Below, piece after piece: positions 44,743-52,461 of a stretch of DNA of 64,000 bases. Both the position numbers and the translations under genes were made by a program. Numbering within the stretch: the first letter of the stretch is position 1; each line of letters opens with the position of its first letter. Origin of the DNA: Flavobacteriales bacterium UBA1531 (GTDB lineage Bacteria; Bacteroidota; Bacteroidia; Flavobacteriales_D; Sanyastnellaceae). Location: the NCBI GenBank assembly GCA_002323795.1, contig DCPZ01000008.1, forward strand, positions 10,961 to 74,960, given 5' to 3'. A model generated the notes under the pieces. That model ran no database searches, was not told the origin of the DNA, and was given only the letters and a program-made list of their open reading frames with translations.

Positions 44743-46506
44743 TTAGTTTACTCCGGCCAAGATTGTTTTGTACTGACCTGAGTTCAGTAGCTCGATGGCA
44801 CGCGTCAACGTCGAATCACGTGGAAGTGACCATTCGAATACTCCGTCTTGGAGGTAATAACGCATGACAATTTCTTCTTCCAATGCTTGTTGGATTTGCG
44901 ATCTGAATTCGTTCAGGTCCCGGTTAATGTTCGGCTGAAGAGCCAGCTCTAAATTTTGAAAAACCTCTGGGTTTAACGCATAGACCTTTTCCTCTTCAGC
45001 CAATGCTTTGAGTTGACTCCACATGAGTGAAGTCTGTGATTCATATTCTGTTGAAGCACTCGTCGCAGTAAAGTCCAGGAATGTGTTCCAGTCGTCCTCA
45101 CTAAGTGCAAAAGACGCAGCATTTGCGATTGTATCACGTTCAGCAGTCCAAGCATTGGCAAAGTCAAATAACACACCGCTTTCATACAAACCTGTCAACA
45201 CGTAACCGCTCGGAGGCAGAGGAGTTAGAACGTCAGGCTGAACCCCTTTTCCATCAACCACCGGACGTCCGTTGCGCGTGTGAAAAACTTGAATCAAGGA
45301 GTCCGCAACGGCTCGGGCACTTCCATCTTCCGTGCGGTTTCCGCCATAGTCAAGGCGTTGAATGCACCGTCCACTCGGAGTATAGTATTTTGCTACCGTT
45401 ACCTTCAGTTTAGTGCCATAAGCCAATTGTTTTGACTGCTGAACCAAGCCCTTGCCGTAGCTCTCTTGGCCAACAACAATTGCGCGGTCCAAATCTTGGA
45501 GGGTGCCCGAAACAATCTCAGATGCCGATGCGGACATGCCGTCAATCAATACTGCGATCGGGAGATCTGGCAATAGAGCCTCACCCATTGTGCTGTAGCT
45601 TTTATCCCAATCTTCTGTTTTGCCGCGGGTACTCACGACCTCCTCGCCCTTACCGATGAATAAATTGACAATGCTGATAGATTCCTGCAACAGACCGCCG
45701 CCGTTACCCCGTAAGTCAAGCACAAGTTGCCTCATTCCCACACTATCCCTCAGATAACGAATGGCTTGACGCAATTCAAAGGATGAGCCGCGCGTAAATG
45801 CTGATAGTGCAACATAGCCTGTACTGTCCTTGACTACTGCGCGGAAAGGAACAGCAGGAAGCTTGATTTTGGCGCGGATCATGACAACAGACGCAGGCAC
45901 TTTGGTAGCATTTGGGATAAACCCAACTTCTACTTCTGTGCCACTTGCTCCTTGCAACATTTCAGGAATGAGATCTTCTTCGACCTCGTCGAGCTTGATG
46001 CCATCGACTTCGGTCAATTCGTCTCCAATTTTAATCCCAGCTTGTGCAGCAGGAAAGCCTGGAAGGACATCGATGAAGAGATGCCGACCACCCATTTGTT
46101 GGATGCTCGCTCCAATTCCACCGTATTCTCCAGTGCTCATGAAGCGCAAATCTTCAACGCGGGATTCGGGATAGTAAATTGTGTAAGGATCCAAGCTCGA
46201 AACCATGGCGTCAATTCCCGTTTCCATGAGCGCTCCGGGTTGAATTTCATCGACATAAAAGATGTTCAATTCACGGAACAGAGCGTTCATGATCTCCAAT
46301 TGCTTTGACAATTCGAAATAATTTTCGCGCACCGGCACCGCTGCAATGAAAACACCTAAAAGGGGCAACAACCAAAGTTTTAAGCGGCTCTTTCTATTCG
46401 CTTCAGAATCAATCGCGCTGGGGTATGAGCTATTCTCGTTCTTCACTTTTTCAGTCTTGGGCTGTTTTTGTTGGGAGCATTTTTTGAATGAGCGAAGCCA
46501 TTGCAT
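44743..46506 (-). CDS. ctp: S41 family carboxyl-terminal processing protease
   Basis: Periplasmic, membrane-anchored serine protease of 587 residues. An N-terminal anchor lies at about 43-58 (LWLLPLLGVFIAAV). A PDZ domain (about 110-200) includes GGIGASI and PAAQAGIKIGDEL. The catalytic domain has the nucleophile Ser in GMSASASEIVSG and the general-base Lys in QESYGKGLVQ. The C-terminal 200 residues are a family extension. ATG 46506 overlaps rnpA by 56 bases. GTG 46446, five bases beyond the rnpA stop, is a good alternative that shortens the cytoplasmic tail by 20 residues. Confidence 0.9.
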   Translation of the reverse strand: MQWLRSFKKCSQQKQPKTEKVKNENSSYPSAIDSEANRKSRLKLWLLPLLGVFIAAVPVRENYFELSKQLEIMNALFRELNIFYVDEIQPGALMETGIDAMVSSLDPYTIYYPESRVEDLRFMSTGEYGGIGASIQQMGGRHLFIDVLPGFPAAQAGIKIGDELTEVDGIKLDEVEEDLIPEMLQGASGTEVEVGFIPNATKVPASVVMIRAKIKLPAVPFRAVVKDSTGYVALSAFTRGSSFELRQAIRYLRDSVGMRQLVLDLRGNGGGLLQESISIVNLFIGKGEEVVSTRGKTEDWDKSYSTMGEALLPDLPIAVLIDGMSASASEIVSGTLQDLDRAIVVGQESYGKGLVQQSKQLAYGTKLKVTVAKYYTPSGRCIQRLDYGGNRTEDGSARAVADSLIQVFHTRNGRPVVDGKGVQPDVLTPLPPSGYVLTGLYESGVLFDFANAWTAERDTIANAASFALSEDDWNTFLDFTATSASTEYESQTSLMWSQLKALAEEEKVYALNPEVFQNLELALQPNINRDLNEFRSQIQQALEEEIVMRYYLQDGVFEWSLPRDSTLTRAIELLNSGQYKTILAGVN

Positions 46507-46852
46507 CCCTTACAATTTCATAATTAGGCATCTCACTCGCTACAAAGATGAAAACGATGGCGCGTTGTTTTTCGTCTGCAATCAATTGATTTTCCAATTC
46601 CACTTTTTGAAGTCGCCAGGCTTCTCGCATGAGCCGCTTGATTCGGTTTCGATCCACAGCTCGCTTGAAATTCCTCTTGCTCACAGTCACCATGACTTGC
46701 GCGGCTACGGGCTCGCTCAAAGGCGTGTCAAGGTAGCGCACAATGATTGGAGGAGCTTTGAGTTTAAGCCCGGTTGCAAAGACGAGTTCTGAAACCTTTT
46801 TGGATTTCAGTCGCTGACTTCGGGGAAAAGAAGAGGAGCCTGTTGAGGACAA
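46451..46852 (-). CDS. rnpA: Ribonuclease P protein component
   Basis: Basic protein cofactor of RNase P, which trims the 5' end of pre-tRNAs. The 133-residue protein has the RNR signature RAVDRNRIKRLMREAWR and the N-terminal LKSKKVSELVF pattern. The start is TTG 46852, eight bases after the hemD stop; no ATG or GTG lies before the conserved region. rpmH is not beside it, unlike in most bacteria, but rnpA next to hemD and an S41 protease is the normal arrangement in Bacteroidota. Confidence 0.9.
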   Translation of the reverse strand: MSSTGSSSFPRSQRLKSKKVSELVFATGLKLKAPPIIVRYLDTPLSEPVAAQVMVTVSKRNFKRAVDRNRIKRLMREAWRLQKVELENQLIADEKQRAIVFIFVASEMPNYEIVRDAMASLIQKMLPTKTAQD

Positions 46853-46860
46853 GGGCGCAT

Positions 46861-47604
46861 TTATTTGCCCTGAATGTAGTGCTCAATGGCCATAGTCATC
46901 GAGGGGGCCTTTGGAGTTGGTGCCGAGATGTCGATGCGTAAATTGGCTTCAGCAGCTGCTTTTGCGGTCGTCGGCCCGAAGGTTGCTATGCGCGTTTCAC
47001 CCTGTTCAAAGTCAGGGAAGTTTTTCAGTAAGCTTTCAATTCCGCTCGGACTATAAAACACCAAAAGATCATATTTTACATCGCTCAAATCACTGAGGTC
47101 CGAACAGATGGTTCGGTACATTGTAGCGCGTGTGTAATTGATATTTCCGTCTTCCAAGAATTTTGGAATGGAAGGCTTCATCAAATCACTGCACGGAAGT
47201 AAAAACTTTTCGTTTTTGTGCTTTTTGATCAGCTCCATCAAGTCCTGAAAATTTTGCTTTCCGAAGAAAATCTTGCGTTTCCGATACACGACATATTTCT
47301 GCAGATAGTAAGCCGAGGCTTCACTAATGCAGAAGTATTTCATGGTATCTGGAACTTCAAAACGGAGTTCCTCGGCCAAGCGAAAGAAATGATCAATTGC
47401 GTTTCTACTGGTAACAATGAGGGCAGTATGCTCTGAAAAGTCAATCCGCTGTTGGCGAAACTCTTGGCTTTCAATCCCTTCAACATGAATGAAAGGGCGA
47501 AAGTCGATGGTGAGTTTTTGCCTTTCCGCCAAGTCGAAATACGGCGATTTTTCCGTTGTCGGCTTTGGTTGTGATATCAGAATGGTCTTGACTGTTTGAG
47601 CCAT
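46861..47604 (-). CDS. hemD: Uroporphyrinogen-III synthase
   Basis: Closes the tetrapyrrole ring in heme synthesis. The 247-residue protein shows the two-lobed HemD pattern. The Bacteroidota-specific signatures ILISQPKPTTEKSPYFDLA, IDFRPFIHVEG and MKYFCISEASAYYLQKYVVYRKRK are present, and YSPSGIESLLKNFP marks the C-terminal lobe. ATG 47604 is preferred to the in-frame TTG at 47610. DUF4271 precedes it by 32 bases on the same strand, and rnpA follows. Confidence 0.92.
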   Translation of the reverse strand: MAQTVKTILISQPKPTTEKSPYFDLAERQKLTIDFRPFIHVEGIESQEFRQQRIDFSEHTALIVTSRNAIDHFFRLAEELRFEVPDTMKYFCISEASAYYLQKYVVYRKRKIFFGKQNFQDLMELIKKHKNEKFLLPCSDLMKPSIPKFLEDGNINYTRATMYRTICSDLSDLSDVKYDLLVFYSPSGIESLLKNFPDFEQGETRIATFGPTTAKAAAEANLRIDISAPTPKAPSMTMAIEHYIQGK

Positions 47605-47636
47605 ATTCAAGGGGTTCCATGCTTAATCAATTGAAC

Positions 47637-48305
47637 TTAAAATTGCTTGAACAGCAAATAAGTAGGTCCAATTTCGAAGGTGCAAATGTACACAATTCCC
47701 CACCCAAATGGAAGTCCATCATGCACGACCGACTGAAGCTGACGAAACCATTTCAAACTGAGCCAAATCCACCAAGTAGAAACGGTCGAAGTCCAGAGGA
47801 TTTGACGACGGTCGAACGGGACGTTTTTCCCCAAGTAGAAAACGCACAAAATCACCAAAACCCAAAACAACCAATTCCTCATGTGGCGGTCGATTTCCAG
47901 TCCCCGACTTGTCGAAGCGGGCGCAAGTGTGATCCAGCCTCCGAGTATCGCCACCGTAGCTCGCAAAAGAAGCGAACTCACTCCAACAAGCCCTCCGTAG
48001 CCCATTCCGAGCCAAAGGTTGCCGAGGGAATAATCAGCTTGGTTCAGGGACCATGCGCTGCCGAGAATGCACCAGGCGCAGATTCCCAGTCCATGGCTTG
48101 TAAGTGTTCCGCCTGTCCGGGCGGATTCGTCTGCCAATCGCTGCCAAACACGTTTAATGTTATACGCCGTCCATATGGTCAAACTCCACTCTCTTTCGAA
48201 ACGAATCCGCAGCATGACAGTTGCCACCATGCCCAAAGCAATTGAGGCAAGAACGGCTGCGAGTAGGTCGTATGACCCATGCGGTATCGGGTTTCCCTCG
48301 AACAT
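47637..48305 (-). CDS. DUF4271 family membrane protein
   Basis: A 222-residue inner-membrane protein with about six hydrophobic segments and the typical C-terminus IVYICTFEIGPTYLLFKQF. Its location directly upstream of hemD is the standard place for DUF4271 in flavobacteria. Function is unknown. ATG 48305 is chosen; TTG 48320 would fall in front of a possible -7 box (AATCTTCG at 48310-48317, four bases before this ATG). About 167 bases separate it from the divergent asd gene, and I see nothing else there but the two promoter boxes. Confidence 0.8.
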   Translation of the reverse strand: MFEGNPIPHGSYDLLAAVLASIALGMVATVMLRIRFEREWSLTIWTAYNIKRVWQRLADESARTGGTLTSHGLGICAWCILGSAWSLNQADYSLGNLWLGMGYGGLVGVSSLLLRATVAILGGWITLAPASTSRGLEIDRHMRNWLFWVLVILCVFYLGKNVPFDRRQILWTSTVSTWWIWLSLKWFRQLQSVVHDGLPFGWGIVYICTFEIGPTYLLFKQF

Positions 48306-48461
48306 GACGCGAAGATTCAAAATTTTATCATTGCTGGGACTTCAACGCCATGGCATTATGTGAATCGGATTAAAATATTTGCGTTGGGCCTCAGTTTCAA
48401 GTTGAAAAAATGTTGGAATTTTGCGAAACCAACGGTGAATTATTGAGCACCATTTAGGAAT

Positions 48462-48469
48462 TAATTTTG
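48462..48469 (+). promoter_or_regulatory. -7 box of asd promoter, leaderless geometry
   Basis: TAATTTTG, a perfect match, ends three bases before ATG 48473. The in-frame TTG at 48467 is the end of this box, so it cannot be the start. Confidence 0.65.
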
Positions 48470-48472
48470 AGC

Positions 48473-49486
48473 ATGAGAACAGAACAAGGTTTGAAGGTGT
48501 GCATCGTTGGTGCAACGGGTTTGGTGGGGCGCACCATGCTCGAGGTTTTGGAAGAGCACGAATTTCCGGTCAGCCAACTGTTGCCAGTTGGGAGCGCAAG
48601 AAGTGTGGGGACATCAGTGTTTTATGGAGGCCAACCGCATAATGTGATTTCAATTGAGGATGCCATCACTGCCAAGCCGCATTTGGCCTTATTCAGCGCT
48701 GGAGGCGATGTCAGTGAACAATGGGCGCCTCAATTTGCTTCTGCGGGGGTTACCGTCATCGACAACAGCAGCGCCTGGCGCATGGATGGAGACTGTCCCT
48801 TGGTGGTGCCAGAAGTCAATGGGAATCACATCGGGCCGGATCATCGCATCATTGCCAATCCGAATTGCACCACGATGCAGCTCGTGATGGCCTTGAAACC
48901 GCTTCATGATCATTACCGCATCAAGCGTGGAATCGTGAGTACGTACCAAAGCATTACCGGCACGGGAAAAGCTGCGATTGTTCAGTTGGAAGAAGAACGA
49001 AAGGGCGAAACGCCGAGCGCACCTGTTTATCCGCATCCGATTGATTTGAATTGCATTCCTCATTGCGACGTGTTTGTGGAAGATGGCTACACAAAGGAGG
49101 AGTTGAAGGTGTGGCACGAAACCAAAAAAATCTTGGGTGACGACTCCTTGGCCATGACATGTACGGCGGTCCGTGTGCCTGTGCAAGGAGGACATAGCGA
49201 GAGCGTTTACCTTGAGTTAGAGCGGGATTTTGAGCTGTCTGACGTGCATCAGGTACTGTCTGACTTCCCGGGTGTCGTGGTGGTAGACGATCCGAGTTCG
49301 AATGCCTATCCGATGCCGCGTATGGCGCATGGTAAGGACGAAGTGTTTGTGGGGAGGATACGCCGCGATTTGGGACATCCAAATGGTCTGCATTTATGGG
49401 TTGTTGCCGATAACCTGCGCAAAGGTGCAGCGACAAATACCGTTCAAATTGCGCGGTATTTATTGGACCAAGGTCGTTGGTCTTGA
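48473..49486 (+). CDS. asd: Aspartate-semialdehyde dehydrogenase
   Basis: Reduces aspartyl phosphate to aspartate semialdehyde with NADPH, leading to lysine, diaminopimelate, threonine and methionine. The 337-residue protein has the NADP-binding GATGLVGRTMLEVL near the N-terminus, the catalytic Cys in IANPNCTTMQL near residue 131 and the active-site His in RVPVQGGHSESV near 243. Start ATG 48473 is set by the promoter box. It is divergent from DUF4271-hemD. A TonB receptor follows on the same strand after 89 bases. Confidence 0.96.
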   Translation: MRTEQGLKVCIVGATGLVGRTMLEVLEEHEFPVSQLLPVGSARSVGTSVFYGGQPHNVISIEDAITAKPHLALFSAGGDVSEQWAPQFASAGVTVIDNSSAWRMDGDCPLVVPEVNGNHIGPDHRIIANPNCTTMQLVMALKPLHDHYRIKRGIVSTYQSITGTGKAAIVQLEEERKGETPSAPVYPHPIDLNCIPHCDVFVEDGYTKEELKVWHETKKILGDDSLAMTCTAVRVPVQGGHSESVYLELERDFELSDVHQVLSDFPGVVVVDDPSSNAYPMPRMAHGKDEVFVGRIRRDLGHPNGLHLWVVADNLRKGAATNTVQIARYLLDQGRWS

Positions 49487-49575
49487 GCGTGGAATTCACA
49501 CTTGCGGGATTCGCACTAAATTGCGCCAGAACCGCATGGCTACGTGGTCGAACTCACGCCTTAACTCACCTCCAA

Positions 49576-52461
49576 ATGCGCTTGTTTAATTTGCTTGCTG
49601 GATTTTTATTTCTTGCCCTCGCAGGTCGGTCTCAAACCCAAATCTATGGAACGGTTTTGGACGTTGAATCGGGCGAGCCATTGATAGGAGCTTCGGTGTA
49701 TCTCGAAGAATACAGCATGGGCTCGGTCACCGATTTCGATGGGCGGTTCAGATTCACAACTCGACAGACGGGTGAGGCTCACGTCGTGGCGAGCATGATC
49801 GGCTACGAGAATAGCCGAAACTACATTCAGTTGCCCGCCCGTCAAGGAGGACGAGCTGTGGGCATGGCGGTGATCGACATGGGAGTGCTGCGATTGAATT
49901 CTTCCACCATCGGTTTGAATGAAGCGAATGTGATTGCTTCAGTAGCCACTAGTCGCGAGACGCCCGTGGCCGTTTCCACGTTGGACGCTCGCACGATTCA
50001 GGAGCAGTTGGGGGACAAGGAATTGGTCGAGACGTTGAACATTACGCCAGGAGTTTATGCCACAAAAAGCGGGGGTGGCTTTGGCGACAGCCGGATCAAT
50101 ATACGAGGGTTCGATCAGAAAAACGTGGCGGTTTTGATCAATGGAATCCCCGTGAACGATATGGAAAATGGCTGGGTGTACTGGTCAAATTGGGCAGGAT
50201 TAGGGGACGCTGTCAACACCATGCAGGTGCAACGAGGACTCGGAGCTTCGAAGCTGGCCATCAACTCTGTGGGCGGCACGTTGAACATCATAACGAAAGC
50301 CACAGACATGAAAAAGGGCGGCAGTCTTTTGCAAAGTGTTACCGATTATGGTCGTTACAAAACGATGTTGTCGTTGAGTTCGGGGGTTATGAAAAACGGC
50401 TGGGCAGTGAGTGCAGTGGGCAGCCGAACCACGGGCAATGCATACGTGGATGCGACCTTCATCGATGCCTGGAGCTATTTTCTCACAGCGGCGAAAGATT
50501 TTGGGGCCCATCGGTTGGTTTTGACGGCGATTGGCGCTCCCCAGACACACGGACAACGGCGCGGGCAACTCAGCGTAGATCGATTCAACGACCTCAATTC
50601 GTTGGGGTATGAGGCACACCGCTGGAACGACGATTGGGGCTATTTGAACCGCGGCGGAGCCACAGAAGAAGTGCTAAACTCTCGGGTCAATGGATACCAC
50701 AAACCTCAGTTTGCGCTGAACCATTATTGGCAATTGAGCGAGCGATCGCATTTGGCGTCGAGTTATTACGTCAGTGTGGGGCAAGGTTACGGTTCTCGGT
50801 ATGATGGAACCAGTGAACCGCGCGATAGCGAGACGTACACTTCATACATTTATGGCGCGCGTCAAACGGATATTGTAAAGAGAAGCGTGAAAACCAACCT
50901 CAATTGGGATTACCTCTGGGATTCCAATGAAAACAACAGCCAATCGGTGACGTACGCAGCCGATCAAATCGCTTACGATGAGCTTGCACAGGCTTGGATC
51001 GACACGGTGCACATGTTCGGCGATCCCATTGTTGTCGAAGGGGATACCGTAGTGGGCGGCCGCAGCCGCAGTGTCATTGAGAATTCTCACAATGAGCATT
51101 TTTGGACCGGCATCTTATCCACTTTGCACCATGACGTCAGTGATCGCATAAGCCTTATGGTCGGGGTTGATGCGCGGTACTACAGTGGAAAGCACTTCAC
51201 ACGTGTCAATAATTTGCTCGGTGGTGACTTCTATCTGCAGTCTTTTAGCCGTTCTGACGGGTATGGAATTAACCCGGATTACGAACTGATGGCACAACCC
51301 GGTGACAAGGTCGATTACGATGACATCGGTTTGGTGCGGTATGCTGGAGGTTTTGCTCAAGTGGAGTACAAGGATGATCGCTTCAGCTTGTTTGCTGCGG
51401 GCACCATGAGTTTGACTGGATATCGTCGCATCGATCCCTACAATTACTTCCGATACGCGGAGACGGGGGTTCAGGAAGTCACAGAACTGAATGAAACAAC
51501 TGGCAACATTGAAACCACGGAGCAATTTGTCTATGGCGAGAAATCACTCAAGGCAAGCAGCGTTGGTTACAACGCCAAGGCTGGAGGCAGTGTGCGCATA
51601 GGCGAGACGAGTCACCTATACGTGAATGGTGGAGCCTACTCACGCGCTCCCTTCATTCGGTATGTCTTCACGAATTACTCCAATGTTTTGAGCAACGATC
51701 GTTTGACCAATGAGAAAGTGGCAGCATTCGAAGCGGGCTATCGCTTCCGCTGGCGTGGAATTTCATTGGATGTCAATGCCTATCACACCCAATGGCGGGA
51801 CAAGAGCATCATGAGCAGCCCGCTTTTACGACCTGACGGCACGGAATACAGAGCGTTCATTACGGGCTTGGTGCAAACGCATGAGGGCATCGAGTTTGAA
51901 TTGAAAACTCGTCCGCACCCCAAGGTGGAGATTGGTGGTATGGCGTCTTTTGGAGATTGGCGCTGGGACAACGATGTCAATGCCGAAATCACCGCAGAGG
52001 AAAACGGTGAAGTTTTGGAGACCCTCTACATATACTCGGCTGGTCTGAAGGTGAGCGATGCACCGCAATCCCAAGTAGGTGTGTTGTTGAATGTGTCACC
52101 TGCAAAAGGACTTCGATTTGGTGCGAATTACGTTTTGAATTGGAATTTATATGCTCGATTTGAAGTGGATGCCGATCGCACCAACCCCGATCGAGCAGGT
52201 TTGCAACCGGTGATGCTTCCGGAATTTGGTTACTTGGATCTGCGCGCGAGTTACCGGTTTGAAGCGGGTGGATTGGGTTGGATGGCCAGTTTGAATGTGC
52301 AGAATGCGCTGGACAACATTTACATCAGCGATGGCTTTGAAACCTTCGTGACCGATCCTGAAACGGGTGACAAGGAACAAGGCACCATCGAAAATGGAAA
52401 GATGGAAGGTTACTGGGCCTACGGCCGTACACTCTCTGCAACACTTAAGATGATGTTCTGA
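49576..52461 (+). CDS. TonB-dependent outer membrane receptor
   Basis: Outer-membrane importer of 961 residues. ATG 49576 gives a signal peptide (LFNLLAGFLFLALAGRSQ), while the longer frame to 49477 has none. A CarboxypepD_reg-like domain follows (about 22-115, IYGTVLDVESGEPLIGASV), then a plug domain with NIRGFDQKNVAVLINGIPVND and GLGASKLAINSVGGTLNIIT. A large beta-barrel ends in a terminal Phe. The ligand is unknown; the barrel has features of iron-siderophore type receptors, but no SusD partner is adjacent. Its stop abuts the metG stop directly, the six bases TGATCA holding both. Confidence 0.88.
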   Translation: MRLFNLLAGFLFLALAGRSQTQIYGTVLDVESGEPLIGASVYLEEYSMGSVTDFDGRFRFTTRQTGEAHVVASMIGYENSRNYIQLPARQGGRAVGMAVIDMGVLRLNSSTIGLNEANVIASVATSRETPVAVSTLDARTIQEQLGDKELVETLNITPGVYATKSGGGFGDSRINIRGFDQKNVAVLINGIPVNDMENGWVYWSNWAGLGDAVNTMQVQRGLGASKLAINSVGGTLNIITKATDMKKGGSLLQSVTDYGRYKTMLSLSSGVMKNGWAVSAVGSRTTGNAYVDATFIDAWSYFLTAAKDFGAHRLVLTAIGAPQTHGQRRGQLSVDRFNDLNSLGYEAHRWNDDWGYLNRGGATEEVLNSRVNGYHKPQFALNHYWQLSERSHLASSYYVSVGQGYGSRYDGTSEPRDSETYTSYIYGARQTDIVKRSVKTNLNWDYLWDSNENNSQSVTYAADQIAYDELAQAWIDTVHMFGDPIVVEGDTVVGGRSRSVIENSHNEHFWTGILSTLHHDVSDRISLMVGVDARYYSGKHFTRVNNLLGGDFYLQSFSRSDGYGINPDYELMAQPGDKVDYDDIGLVRYAGGFAQVEYKDDRFSLFAAGTMSLTGYRRIDPYNYFRYAETGVQEVTELNETTGNIETTEQFVYGEKSLKASSVGYNAKAGGSVRIGETSHLYVNGGAYSRAPFIRYVFTNYSNVLSNDRLTNEKVAAFEAGYRFRWRGISLDVNAYHTQWRDKSIMSSPLLRPDGTEYRAFITGLVQTHEGIEFELKTRPHPKVEIGGMASFGDWRWDNDVNAEITAEENGEVLETLYIYSAGLKVSDAPQSQVGVLLNVSPAKGLRFGANYVLNWNLYARFEVDADRTNPDRAGLQPVMLPEFGYLDLRASYRFEAGGLGWMASLNVQNALDNIYISDGFETFVTDPETGDKEQGTIENGKMEGYWAYGRTLSATLKMMF

